Assembly: GCA_030746455.1 (NCBI GenBank)
Contig: JASLMQ010001022.1
Span: 1-17,654, forward strand
Length of the DNA stretch: 17,654 nucleotides
From: Candidatus Latescibacterota bacterium
GTDB lineage: Bacteria > Latescibacterota > UBA2968 > GCA-2709665
Reading direction: 5' to 3'
Part shown: piece by piece, positions 1 through 8,034 of the stretch
How positions within the stretch are numbered: position 1 is the stretch's first letter
How the letters are laid out: each line of letters starts with the position of its first letter
Notes under the pieces: model-generated
Databases searched by the model: none
What the model saw: the letters and a program-made list of their open reading frames with translations, nothing else
Told to the model about the DNA's origin: nothing
Made by a program: the position numbers and the translations under genes

Positions 1-1278
1 GTGAACATCCCGGATGTCTACGAGGCCGAAGGCTTCGACTTTAGAGGACCCAGGCAGTACGATGCCGCGACGGGGTATCGATCGCAATCGATGCTGGTGG
101 CGCCCATGAAGAACTTCGAGGACGACACCATCGGCGTGCTCCAGCTTCTAAATGCCAAGGGGGGCGAGGGTGGCGCGGTCGTGCCGTTCTCGAGCGACTT
201 CGAGGCCATGATCACCTCCCTGGCTTCGCAGGCGGCGGTGGCCATCACGAACGCGCGGCTGATCGACGACCTTCAGAACCTCTTCGATGCGTTCATCCAG
301 AGCATCGCGGCGGCCGTGGACGAGAAGTCGCCCTACACGGCCGGCCACGTGCGGCGTGTGGCGGACTTGACGATGAGCATTGCAGCAGAGATCAACCGCA
401 CGGAGACGGGGTTGTGGGGCAAGATCCGCTTTACTGAGGACGAGCTGACCGAACTGAGGCTGGCCGCCTGGATGCATGATGTGGGCAAGATTACGACGCC
501 CGAGTACGTGGTGGACAAGGCCACGAAGCTCGAGACGATCCACGATCGGATCGAGACGGTTCGCGCCCGATACGAAGTCCTGAAGCGGGACGCGGAGATC
601 GCCGCCTTGCAGAAGAGCCCGGGAGAAGCGGCCGGACCCGAGTCGGATCTGGTGGGAGCTGGGGTGGACGGCAAGCCGCTCGAAGAGGCGCTTGAGGAGC
701 TTCGGAACGAGTGCGAGTTCATCGTCCAGTGCAACACGGGCGGGGAGTTCATGGCCGATGAGGATGTGGCTAGGCTGGGCGAGATCGCCTCCCGCTCGTA
801 CGAGGCCGACGGCAAAGAGCTTCCCGTCATTACCGAGAACGAGGTCTACAACCTGTCCATCCGGAAGGGCACGCTGACCGCGGAAGAGCTCGGGATCATG
901 CACAACCACGCCGCAGTGAGCGTACGGATGCTCTCGCAGCTACCTTTCTCGAAGAAGCTGCGGCGAGTGGCCGAGTTCGCAGGGGGCCACCACGAAACAC
1001 TCAACGGGAAGGGGTATCCGGGAGGACTGACCGCCGAGGCCCTGCCGCTTCAGGCGCGCATCCTGGCGGTGGCCGACATCTTCGAGGCGCTCACGGCATC
1101 CGATCGGCCGTACCGAAGGCTGATGCCCCTCTCACTGGCGCTGAAGATCATCCGCGAGAACGTGGAGCGGGGCGAGCTTGACGGCGAGATCGTGGACCTC
1201 TTCATGGAAAGCGGCCTGGTGCACGCGTACGCGGAGCGTGAGTTGAGCCAGGGACAGATCGACGTCGAGGCTCCATAG
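1..1278 (+). CDS. GAF/HD-GYP domain phosphohydrolase, 5'-truncated by the window edge
   Basis: This is the C-terminal part of a GAF-HD-GYP protein; the family usually hydrolyses cyclic di-GMP in the cytoplasm. Residues 1-90 look like the second half of a GAF domain (IGVLQLLNAKG, then the helix ending AVAITNARL), so the gene probably starts upstream and the GTG at base 1 may just be an internal valine codon. The HD-GYP domain runs from about 95 to 410: H116, the HDVGK motif at 159-163, H303, GGHHETLNGKGYP at 328-340 (HHE and GYP intact) and VADIFEALTASDRPYR at 357-372. All the metal-ligand motifs I expect are present, so it should be catalytic. About 100 extra residues (roughly 178-290) separate the HD motif from the following helix; they look helical and charged. 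An intrinsic terminator follows 94 nt after the stop. The substrate is inferred from the family; other cyclic dinucleotides are possible. Confidence 0.9.
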   Translation: MNIPDVYEAEGFDFRGPRQYDAATGYRSQSMLVAPMKNFEDDTIGVLQLLNAKGGEGGAVVPFSSDFEAMITSLASQAAVAITNARLIDDLQNLFDAFIQSIAAAVDEKSPYTAGHVRRVADLTMSIAAEINRTETGLWGKIRFTEDELTELRLAAWMHDVGKITTPEYVVDKATKLETIHDRIETVRARYEVLKRDAEIAALQKSPGEAAGPESDLVGAGVDGKPLEEALEELRNECEFIVQCNTGGEFMADEDVARLGEIASRSYEADGKELPVITENEVYNLSIRKGTLTAEELGIMHNHAAVSVRMLSQLPFSKKLRRVAEFAGGHHETLNGKGYPGGLTAEALPLQARILAVADIFEALTASDRPYRRLMPLSLALKIIRENVERGELDGEIVDLFMESGLVHAYAERELSQGQIDVEAP

Positions 1279-1302
1279 CGGGTAGGCTGGGCTCGAAAGG
1301 AG

Positions 1303-1320
1303 CACGAAGGGCGCGAAGGA
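1303..1320 (+). repeat. 9-nt tandem repeat, two units (intergenic family)
   Basis: Two adjacent 9-mers, CACGAAGGG and CGCGAAGGA, sit just after the HD-GYP stop codon. They match the consensus YRCGAARRN seen as three-unit arrays in the spacers at 15808, 15951 and 16436. Confidence 0.55.
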
Positions 1321-1371
1321 CAGGCAAGTGCAGGAGAGGTAGGGGTCTGGCGGGAGAACAGCGCAAGAATG

Positions 1372-1404
1372 GGGGCAGGTCTATGGACCTGCCCCTTCTT
1401 CTTT
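1372..1404 (+). terminator. Intrinsic terminator hairpin with T-rich tail
   Basis: A perfect 10-bp stem (GGGGCAGGTC at 1372-1381 with GACCTGCCCC at 1386-1395) closes a 4-nt TATG loop. TTCTTCTTT follows at 1396-1404. It should end transcription of the HD-GYP gene. It also lies 28 bp beyond the tsaC stop on the other strand, so it may work for both converging units, although the minus-strand side has no clear T run. Confidence 0.8.
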
Positions 1405-1412
1405 GGCCAAAG
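1401..1412. repeat. 12-bp perfect palindrome CTTTGGCCAAAG
   Basis: This perfect self-complementary 12-mer sits directly after the terminator stem and before the tsaC stop codon. It could be a protein-binding site or chance; nothing else supports a function. Confidence 0.35.
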
Positions 1413-1422
1413 CCGCGTGGGC

Positions 1423-2061
1423 CTATCCTTTGGGGTCTACACCCAGAGCGCGCCACACCTTGTTGGACGGGATCGCCCCCTCCCTCGGCACCAGGACCTC
1501 CGTTCCGGAGACATCGACAACCGTCGAGGGCCGCTCCTCCTGGGTCGGGCCCCCATCGAGGATCAGGTCGACCCGGTCTCCCAACTGCGAGGCGACCTCA
1601 GACGCAGTGCGCGCTGGGGGGGCCCCAGAGAGATTGGCGCTGGTGCCCGTGATCGGGCCACCCAGGCGGTCCAGCAGGTCGCTGACTATCGGGGAACTCG
1701 AGAGCCGAATCCCCAGGGTCTGCCCACCCCCGAGCAGCCTCGGAGAGAGGCCGGGGCGGGCCCGAAAGACAAGCGTGAGGGGTCCGGGCCAGAAGGCGTC
1801 CATCAGCGTGCGCGCGGTCAGAGGGACGTGTTCAACCAGAGACGGAAGGACGCGGGGAGCGGGGATCAGCAGGAGCACGGCCTTGGCGGGCTCCCGACCC
1901 TTCACATCGAACAGCCTGTCGACGGCCCCTGGGTTGCGGGGATCGGTGCCGAGGCCGTAGACGGTCTCGGTGGGAAACGCGATAAGCCCGCCTCTGCGGA
2001 CGCAGCAAGCGGCGCGAGCGATAGAGGCAGCGTCGGGACGAAGGACGAGAGGGAGAGACAT
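1423..2061 (-). CDS. tsaC: Threonylcarbamoyl-AMP synthase (TsaC/YrdC type)
   Basis: TsaC makes threonylcarbamoyl-AMP from threonine, bicarbonate and ATP, the first step of the t6A37 modification of ANN-decoding tRNAs. The 212-residue product is a single YrdC domain without the extra Sua5 C-terminal domain. Visible motifs are FPTETVYGLG (29-38), KGREPAKAV (54-62), WPGPLT (91-96), TGTSANLSG (138-146), PSTVVDVSG (178-186) and REGAI (193-197). I chose the ATG at 2061 because it leaves the usual short lead before the conserved core and clears the upstream gene by 40 nt. An ATG at 2175 would overlap that gene by 74 nt and add a low-complexity tail. No strong Shine-Dalgarno is visible, so translation may depend on the upstream gene. 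It is the last gene of the lepA-led minus-strand run. One small departure is alanine in place of the usual proline after the K in KGREPAK. Confidence 0.93.
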   Translation of the reverse strand: MSLPLVLRPDAASIARAACCVRRGGLIAFPTETVYGLGTDPRNPGAVDRLFDVKGREPAKAVLLLIPAPRVLPSLVEHVPLTARTLMDAFWPGPLTLVFRARPGLSPRLLGGGQTLGIRLSSSPIVSDLLDRLGGPITGTSANLSGAPPARTASEVASQLGDRVDLILDGGPTQEERPSTVVDVSGTEVLVPREGAIPSNKVWRALGVDPKG

Positions 2062-2101
2062 GAAGGCAACGGACTCGGAAAGGCGCACACCTGATCGCGG
2101 A

Positions 2102-5100
2102 TCAGAAGCGGCCGAAGGCGGGACGACCGAGGCTGGCCCCCCGTGTGAACGCCGAGGCGAACCGGACGAAGTCACCGAAGGCTACGACGCCGTCGCCATC
2201 GAGGTCGTAGGCGGGATCGGCGCCCCCGAACGCGGAGGCGAAAAGGACGAAGTCGCTGAAGTTGATCAGACCGTCTCCGTTGAAGTCGGCGGGATCCTCT
2301 CCGCCACCCGACGGCGGCTCCTTCTCCGGGAAGACCACGGTGAGCTCGCGGATCCGGTCGTTTCCGGAATCGGCGATGAAGACGGCCCCGGTCGGCCCCA
2401 CGGCGATGCCCGAGGGACTGGAAAGGCTGATCTCGAGTGAAGGTCCTTCCTCGCCGTTGAACCTCCCCTGGCCCGTTCCGGCCACGGTCTGGATGAGGCC
2501 GTTGGTCAGGTCGAGAACCCGAGCGAGGTGGTTGTTCGTGTCGGCGATAAACAGGTGGCCCTTCTCGTCGAGGGCGACGTCCCGCGGCCGGTTGAGCTCG
2601 GCGCGCACGCCGGGCCCGCCGTCCCCCGAGGCGCCGGCGGATCCCGTTCCGGCCACGGTGGTGATGGTGCCGTCAAGATCGACCAAACGAATCCGATTGT
2701 TCCCCGTATCGGCGATGTAGATGCGACCGAGGCTGTCGGCGGCGACCCCCTGAGGCTGCGATAGACCGGTTTTCGTAGCTGAGACGTTGTCGCCACTGTA
2801 GCCCGCTTCGCCGTTGCCTGCCACGGTGGTGATGATGCCGTCGGTACCGACCTTCCGGATCCGGTTGTTGAACTGATCCGCGATCCAGACGTTGCCCCCC
2901 CTGTCAGCGGCAACGCCGACGGGCAGGATCAGGTTGGCGTTTACGGCGGGTCGGAGATCGCCCCCGAACCCGGAGATACCACGGCCCGCAAAGGCCTCTA
3001 TCGTGTCCGTGGCGACGACCAATCGCCTGACGGTGTGGCCGCTCTGCTCGCCGACGATTAGATCGCCTTCCGGCAAGAGGGCGAGGCCCCGAGGGTCCGC
3101 GATTCCTGCGAGCGCGACAGGACCCCCGGTTCCGGTCGCCTCGCGGTTCCCGTTTCCGGCCCACGTGGTGATGGTGCCATCCAGGGCCACCACCCGAATG
3201 CGGTTGTTCTCCGTATCGGCGATATAGAGTTGGCCCGACGTGTCGACTGCGACGTCCCTGGGGCTGTTGAGACGCGCGTCGGTGGCGGGTCCCTCGTCTC
3301 CCGAGAAACCCCGATCGGACCCGACAACGGTCCGAACGAGGGAGCTGTCTGTGTCGAGGGGCGCGAGGAGGTCGATCGTGACCTGACCCGACAGCCCGCC
3401 GGACCGGGCGGACACGATCTCCAGGCCGGGGTTGGTGCCCGCCTGGAAGAGGATGGAGGCCGTACCGTCCCGCACCTCGACGGTGTCGGCGCCCACGAAA
3501 AAGCCGTCGCCCACCAGGAGGCGGAAGGCGATTTCGAGGTCGCCGACCAGCACCACCTCGCCCGCGGCATTGAGAATCCGGGCGGTGATGGCCGTCGAGG
3601 CCTGTCCGTTGGCCACGATGGCTGGAGTCTGGGCGGTCAGCTGGATGCGTGCCGGCGGGGCGGGCGGAGCCTCGTCGAGGTCGAGTATGCGGTTTACGGG
3701 TACGTCGACAAAGCGCTGGATGATTCCAAGCGGCCACCGAACAGTCAAGGTGTCTATGATGTCCGTGAAACCGAGGCCGAAGGCGGCGGTGAGCGCGTCC
3801 TGAGACAGATAGGACGACCCGCCCGTGATCTCCCGGATCGCGCGCAGGCCTCCTGCGTATCTGATCTCGCACCGCGCACTGATCGCGTCTCGGGTGCTCT
3901 GCGTCCCGGACGGTCGGATGACGAGCCAGTTCCCGTCCGCCTCCTGGTTCTGCAGCAGCCGGTCGGGGCCATCCTGAACGGCAACGAAAAGGTCGAGGCC
4001 GCCGTCGGTGTCGAAATCGGCCAGGGCCACGCCTCGGCTGTCGGCATTGATGGCGACGCCCAGGGTGTCGGCCACCTCCTCGAATCCGACCGGCCCGTCG
4101 CCCGCGAGGCTCAGGGCCGTGTTCCGATAGAGCAGGTTGGGTTCACCGCTGTTGGTCACATATAGGTCCAGGTCGCCGTCGTTGTCGAAGTCTCCCCACA
4201 CGGCGCCGCGTCCGCGTCCGCTGCTGCCCACGCCGAGCTGCGACGCCCGGTCCTGGAAGCGGGAACCGGTGTTCTCGAAGAGACGGTTCGCCTCGCCGAA
4301 GTACGGGACGAAGAGGTCGAGGTCGCCGTCGTTGTCGTAATCTCCCCACGCGGCACCGAAGCTGGGCCCGTCTTCCCGAAGGCCGATCTCCTGGGTCACG
4401 TCGGTGAAGGTTCCGCCTTCGTTCCTGAACAGGCGGTTGGCCCCGCTGTTGGCCAGGAACAGATCGGGGTCGCCGTCGTTGTCGTAGTCGGCCCAGGCCG
4501 GCTGGATCGTGCTCCCATCATCGGCCACACCGAGGGAGCCGGCCAGCTCGACGAAGCCGCCCGGATCGTTGCGGTAGAAGCGATTCGTGCCGAAGTTTGC
4601 TACATAGAGGTCCGGATCGCCGTCGCGATCGTAGTCGGCCCAGGCCGCGCCATATCCGTCGCCGGGATCGTTTACGCCCATCTGTGCTGCGACTTCGCTG
4701 AACGTTTCGCCGTTGTTCCGATACAGACGGTTGGGGTCTCCGAAGTTCGTGACATAGAGGTCCAGGTCCCCGTCGCTGTCGTAGTCGGCCCACGCCGCGC
4801 CGCTGCCGTCGCCCTCATCGTCAAGGCCGGCGGTCGCGCTCACCTCGGCGAAACCCTCGGGATCGTTTCGATAGAGAAGGTTGCCAGCAAGGCTTCTGAC
4901 GACGTAGAGGTCGGGGTCGCCGTCACCGTCGTAGTCGCCCCACGCGGCGCCGAACGCGGGGCCGGTGTCGCCCACCCCCAGGCTGTCGGACGCATCGGCG
5001 AACCCGCCGGGCCTTGCGATCTGGCCGAAGCCCTGGAGGGTGATGTCCACCGCGGCGTCATCGGGGTCATTGCTGAACAGGGTGATGGCGGCCCGCTGGG

Positions 5101-6835
5101 TGTCGGGGCGGGAGGGTCGGAAGATGACGGAGAACGGGCGGGTCTCGCCCTTGGATATCCGGATCGTGTCGGGGAACTCGACGACGAACTGGGTGTCGGT
5201 CACGCTGATACGTCCGATCAGCAGGTTCCCAACGCCAAGGTTCGAGATCTGAACGCTCAGGGTGCGTTCATCGCCGATCAGGGTCCTCTTGTAGACAAGC
5301 TCCTTAGGGTTCACTCCGATGTCAGGGACGGACCCGGTCCCCTTCAGCGTGATGCTGAGCGTTGGCAGCCTGGGGTCATCCGTGGTGACGGTCAGGATGC
5401 CGTCGACGATGCCCTCGGCCACGGGGCTGAACCGAATGGGGATTCCGCCGTCCTCGGACCAGCCGATGGTGAAGGGGAACTCGGCTTCCACGGTGAAATC
5501 GGGATTGTCGGAGCTCGCGCCCAGTATCGTCAGGTCCAGGCTGCCCGCGTTCTGGATGCGGACCGGGAGGGTGATCGGTTCTCCAACGTTGACCTGCCGG
5601 AAGTCGAGAATCGGATCGACGAGCCTCAGCAGCGGGGTGCGGAAGGTGGGGTCGACAAGCCGGCGGATGCGGTTGTTGCCCGTGTCCACGATGATCAGAT
5701 CGCCAGACGGGGCCAGAACCAGGCGGGTCGGCTCGGCCAGCTCGGCATCCAGGGAGATTCCGCCATCCCCCACGACGCCAGCGACGCCCGTGCCTGCGAG
5801 CGTCATGATGGTATCGGTGATCGCATCGACCGTGCGGATAACGTTGTTGCCCGTATCTGAGAAGTAGATGTTTCCCAAGCTGTCGACGGCCACGCCGGTG
5901 GGGATGTTCAGCTGGGCCCTGGTGGCGGGCCCGCCGTCGCCCGCGTATCCTCCTCCGCCCATGAAGGGCCGAGGGCCGCGGCCGACCACGGTATTGATCG
6001 TGCCGGTCGCGGGGTCGGCCCTGCGGATCCGGTAGTTGTTGAAGTCGGCGATGTAGAGGCTGCCGTCGCCGCCCAGCGCGATGCCCTCAACGGTCATACC
6101 CGCGTCCGTGGCGGGCACCCCCTCGCCAGAAAAGCTGGGACTGCCACTGCCAGCGACGGTCTGGATGACGCCGGACTGCAGATCGATGCGGCGAAGCCGA
6201 TCGTTCCCGGTGAACAGGCCGCGGCCGTCGGCGACATAGAGGGCCGTGCGGCCGTCGAGCAGCAGGGCGACGATCTCGTCGTACTCCGCGTTGGCTGCCG
6301 GGCCTCCGTCGCCGCTGAAGCCCTTGTCACCAGTACCCGAGAACGTGGAGATGGTCTGTGTCGCGGCGTCGACGCGACGGATGCGCCGGTTGCCAGAGTC
6401 GGCGACGTAGAGGTTGCCATCGGGATCGACAGCGACCGCCTGGGGGGCCCTGATCTGAGCCCCTGTCGCCGGGCCCCCATCACCCGAGAAGCCGGGCTCT
6501 CCGGTTCCTACGACAGTGGTTATGTTGCCCGTGGCGGCGTCGACGTGGCGGATGCGGTGGTTGTCGGTATCGGCGATGAATATGTTCCCGTCCGAGTCGA
6601 CGGCGACGCCGAGAGGACGCTTGAGTGCGACCTCGACCGCGGGGATGCCCTCGCCCTCGTCGGTGCCGCCGCCCGCGACGGTGAGCAACGTGCCCGGCTC
6701 CTGCGCGGCGACGGTCCCGAACAGGCCAACCAGGCAGGCGGTGGCCCACAGGAGCCGGCATGATCTTGCCAGGCCGGTCCGCGGGCCCACCGCGTATCGG
6801 CCTACCTTCCAACGTGTGTCCCAGGCCCCGCCCAT
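2102..6835 (-). CDS. Giant secreted NHL / FG-GAP / UnbV protein with C-terminal dockerin-like EF-hand pair
   Basis: This 1577-residue protein carries a signal peptide (hydrophobic stretch about 28-43, likely cut after VAA at 44). In order: six NHL repeats (about 50-395); two choice-of-anchor-D/ASPM-SPD2-Hydin-like beta domains (about 400-502 and 503-605); seven FG-GAP/VCBS repeats, most with a D-x-D-x-D-G-D calcium loop (about 626-960); an ASPIC/UnbV domain (968-1053); an invasin-like Ig domain (about 1061-1156); six more NHL repeats (about 1165-1500); and two dockerin-like loops (DFNGDGLINFSDF at 1517-1529, DLDGDGVVAFGDF at 1544-1556). I see no catalytic domain, so an extracellular scaffold, adhesin or matrix role is inferred. 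The start overlaps the wzz-like stop as TGATG, pointing to translational coupling. Adjacency to the polysaccharide export genes suggests it acts at or beyond the outer membrane. Function and partner are unknown. Confidence 0.92.
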   Translation of the reverse strand: MGGAWDTRWKVGRYAVGPRTGLARSCRLLWATACLVGLFGTVAAQEPGTLLTVAGGGTDEGEGIPAVEVALKRPLGVAVDSDGNIFIADTDNHRIRHVDAATGNITTVVGTGEPGFSGDGGPATGAQIRAPQAVAVDPDGNLYVADSGNRRIRRVDAATQTISTFSGTGDKGFSGDGGPAANAEYDEIVALLLDGRTALYVADGRGLFTGNDRLRRIDLQSGVIQTVAGSGSPSFSGEGVPATDAGMTVEGIALGGDGSLYIADFNNYRIRRADPATGTINTVVGRGPRPFMGGGGYAGDGGPATRAQLNIPTGVAVDSLGNIYFSDTGNNVIRTVDAITDTIMTLAGTGVAGVVGDGGISLDAELAEPTRLVLAPSGDLIIVDTGNNRIRRLVDPTFRTPLLRLVDPILDFRQVNVGEPITLPVRIQNAGSLDLTILGASSDNPDFTVEAEFPFTIGWSEDGGIPIRFSPVAEGIVDGILTVTTDDPRLPTLSITLKGTGSVPDIGVNPKELVYKRTLIGDERTLSVQISNLGVGNLLIGRISVTDTQFVVEFPDTIRISKGETRPFSVIFRPSRPDTQRAAITLFSNDPDDAAVDITLQGFGQIARPGGFADASDSLGVGDTGPAFGAAWGDYDGDGDPDLYVVRSLAGNLLYRNDPEGFAEVSATAGLDDEGDGSGAAWADYDSDGDLDLYVTNFGDPNRLYRNNGETFSEVAAQMGVNDPGDGYGAAWADYDRDGDPDLYVANFGTNRFYRNDPGGFVELAGSLGVADDGSTIQPAWADYDNDGDPDLFLANSGANRLFRNEGGTFTDVTQEIGLREDGPSFGAAWGDYDNDGDLDLFVPYFGEANRLFENTGSRFQDRASQLGVGSSGRGRGAVWGDFDNDGDLDLYVTNSGEPNLLYRNTALSLAGDGPVGFEEVADTLGVAINADSRGVALADFDTDGGLDLFVAVQDGPDRLLQNQEADGNWLVIRPSGTQSTRDAISARCEIRYAGGLRAIREITGGSSYLSQDALTAAFGLGFTDIIDTLTVRWPLGIIQRFVDVPVNRILDLDEAPPAPPARIQLTAQTPAIVANGQASTAITARILNAAGEVVLVGDLEIAFRLLVGDGFFVGADTVEVRDGTASILFQAGTNPGLEIVSARSGGLSGQVTIDLLAPLDTDSSLVRTVVGSDRGFSGDEGPATDARLNSPRDVAVDTSGQLYIADTENNRIRVVALDGTITTWAGNGNREATGTGGPVALAGIADPRGLALLPEGDLIVGEQSGHTVRRLVVATDTIEAFAGRGISGFGGDLRPAVNANLILPVGVAADRGGNVWIADQFNNRIRKVGTDGIITTVAGNGEAGYSGDNVSATKTGLSQPQGVAADSLGRIYIADTGNNRIRLVDLDGTITTVAGTGSAGASGDGGPGVRAELNRPRDVALDEKGHLFIADTNNHLARVLDLTNGLIQTVAGTGQGRFNGEEGPSLEISLSSPSGIAVGPTGAVFIADSGNDRIRELTVVFPEKEPPSGGGEDPADFNGDGLINFSDFVLFASAFGGADPAYDLDGDGVVAFGDFVRFASAFTRGASLGRPAFGRF
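2336..3343 (-). repeat. NHL repeat block B (six repeats)
   Basis: This segment encodes residues about 1165-1500, with repeats at about 1190, 1246, 1303, 1358, 1414 and 1473. It uses the same repeat type and linker (G-F-S-G-D-E-G-P-A-like) as block A, so the two blocks probably arose by duplication within the gene. Confidence 0.8.
3956..4960 (-). repeat. FG-GAP/VCBS repeat block (seven repeats, about 150-nt DNA period)
   Basis: This segment encodes residues 626-960. Seven units share G-A-A-W-(G/A)-D-Y-D-x-D-G-D-x-D-L-(Y/F)-V. The same coding core recurs on the DNA near 4170, 4322, 4469, 4618, 4768 and 4917, a period of about 147-153 nt. The seventh unit is the most diverged (DFDTDGGLDLFV). 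Seven such repeats fit an integrin-alpha-like propeller. Confidence 0.82.
5651..6688 (-). repeat. NHL repeat block A (six repeats)
   Basis: This segment of the giant gene encodes residues about 50-395. The recurring pattern is P-x-G-V-A-V-D, then (I/L)Y(I/V)AD-x-x-N-x-R-I-R, then I-x-T-x-x-G-x-G with an F-S-G-D-G-G-P-A linker, at roughly 55-60 residue spacing. I count six repeats at about 72, 128, 184, 245, 308 and 365. Six NHL repeats normally close one beta-propeller. Confidence 0.8.
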
Positions 6836-8034
6836 CAGTCGGATCCCCTCGGCCTCAGGTCGCTCAGAATCGAATCCAGCTTCCGACGATTGTCGCCTTC
6901 CAGGCCCGCGAGCGCCTCTAGCAAAAAGGCCAGCAGCAGGCTCACGGCCAGACTGAGCCCCCCGGCGACGGCAACCATCATCGTCCGTCGGGGACGGCTT
7001 CTATAGTCGGGTGGTAGCGCCTGGTCCAGGACGATGACGAGGGGTGTCTCTTTCTCCTCTTCGAATCGGGCCTTCTCGTACTCCTGTCGCACGAACGTGT
7101 AGATGGCGTTGTGGATTTCGACGTCGCGCATGAGTTGCAGTGCCTCGAGCCCGATTTCCGGCACCTCCCGGAAGGGTATGAAGATGTCTGGAAGGGCATT
7201 GCCGGGTTCGGCCTGGGCGCGGTCACCAGCGGACCGTCCCATCAGGAGCTCGTCCAGGGCCTTCCTGGCCCCCGCGATATCGAGGTCCAGCTGCCTCAGT
7301 TTGGGATGGCCGGGCGTCATCCTCTTCGCCGCGATCTCCCGCTTGACGTAGAGCTCCGCGAAGGCGCTGAACATCTCGGACGCGCCGTCGATCTGAGCCT
7401 TGGCCTGGGTCTCCAGGTCGATCGCCATGTGCCTCTGCTGGAACTGGTTGTAGGCCCGTTCGGCGTCCAGCATGTCGTCCTTGGCCTCGACCAGGCGCCT
7501 GTCCAGGTAGTCGCGCAGGCTTCGGGACTGCTCTACTCTGCGCTCCTGAAGAGCGCGATCCAGCTCCTCGACGAAGGCGTTCGTGATCTCGGCGGCAAGC
7601 TCCGGGGTTTCGTCCTCGTAGGAGACGGTGAGGTACTGCTCGCGCGAGAGATCGACGTCCAGCCTGTCCTCGATCATCAGCAGGAGGTCTTCCCGGGTCT
7701 CGGCCTCATACCTCGCCATCAGGCCGTAGCGGCCCGCGATGGCATCGGCCACCCGATCGCTCTCCAGCACCGGAACGAAGTCTGTTGCCGAGATCGCAGA
7801 CTCGCCCATTCCCAGGAGGCCCATCGGCAGGTCACCCAGGAGGGCGGAAAGCCCGAACATGTCCTGCGCCTCCTTCGGGGGATAGACCACGGCGCTGGCC
7901 CGATACGCCTTGGGCAGGATCAGGCTGACTCCCGCGGTGACGAGGGAGACACCCAGCACGCAGATGAGTATCATCCGTCGCCATCGGATGACCACGCCGA
8001 GGTGGTCGAGGATGTTCCTCTCGTGTTCCATCAT
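6835..8034 (-). CDS. Wzz/GumC-type polysaccharide chain-length co-polymerase without kinase domain
   Basis: This 399-residue inner-membrane protein has the Wzz layout. There is a short cytoplasmic N-terminus, TM1 at about 21-39, and a periplasmic region with a Wzz-like core (40-150). A long charged coiled-coil section follows (about 155-270), then a GNVR-like segment (about 288-350) and TM2 at about 352-374 after a proline/arginine-rich stretch (DQALPPDYRSRPRR). It should set chain length of, or help export, a surface polysaccharide together with the Wza-like protein encoded just upstream. The C-terminus ends about 25 residues after TM2, so there is no BY-kinase (Walker) domain fused here. 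ATG codons at 8034 and 8031 are both possible; the first gives an ATGA overlap with the upstream stop, and AGGA lies immediately before it. The stop overlaps the next gene's start (TGATG). Confidence 0.87.
   Translation of the reverse strand: MMEHERNILDHLGVVIRWRRMILICVLGVSLVTAGVSLILPKAYRASAVVYPPKEAQDMFGLSALLGDLPMGLLGMGESAISATDFVPVLESDRVADAIAGRYGLMARYEAETREDLLLMIEDRLDVDLSREQYLTVSYEDETPELAAEITNAFVEELDRALQERRVEQSRSLRDYLDRRLVEAKDDMLDAERAYNQFQQRHMAIDLETQAKAQIDGASEMFSAFAELYVKREIAAKRMTPGHPKLRQLDLDIAGARKALDELLMGRSAGDRAQAEPGNALPDIFIPFREVPEIGLEALQLMRDVEIHNAIYTFVRQEYEKARFEEEKETPLVIVLDQALPPDYRSRPRRTMMVAVAGGLSLAVSLLLAFLLEALAGLEGDNRRKLDSILSDLRPRGSD

Noticed and set aside
148..909. Minus-strand reading frame inside the HD-GYP gene
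   Set aside because: The sense strand encodes intact HD-GYP motifs; the antisense translation has no domain.
1369..2094. Plus-strand reading frame opposite tsaC
   Set aside because: It is the antisense of TsaC motifs and starts inside the terminator hairpin.
2062..2175. Upstream ATG start for tsaC at 2175
   Set aside because: It would add a low-complexity tail overlapping the giant gene by 74 nt; the ATG at 2061 gives the usual family start.
3230..4165. Long plus-strand reading frame (311 codons) opposite the giant gene
   Set aside because: It lies antisense to well-defined FG-GAP, UnbV and Ig coding repeats, has no recognisable domain, and reflects high GC content.
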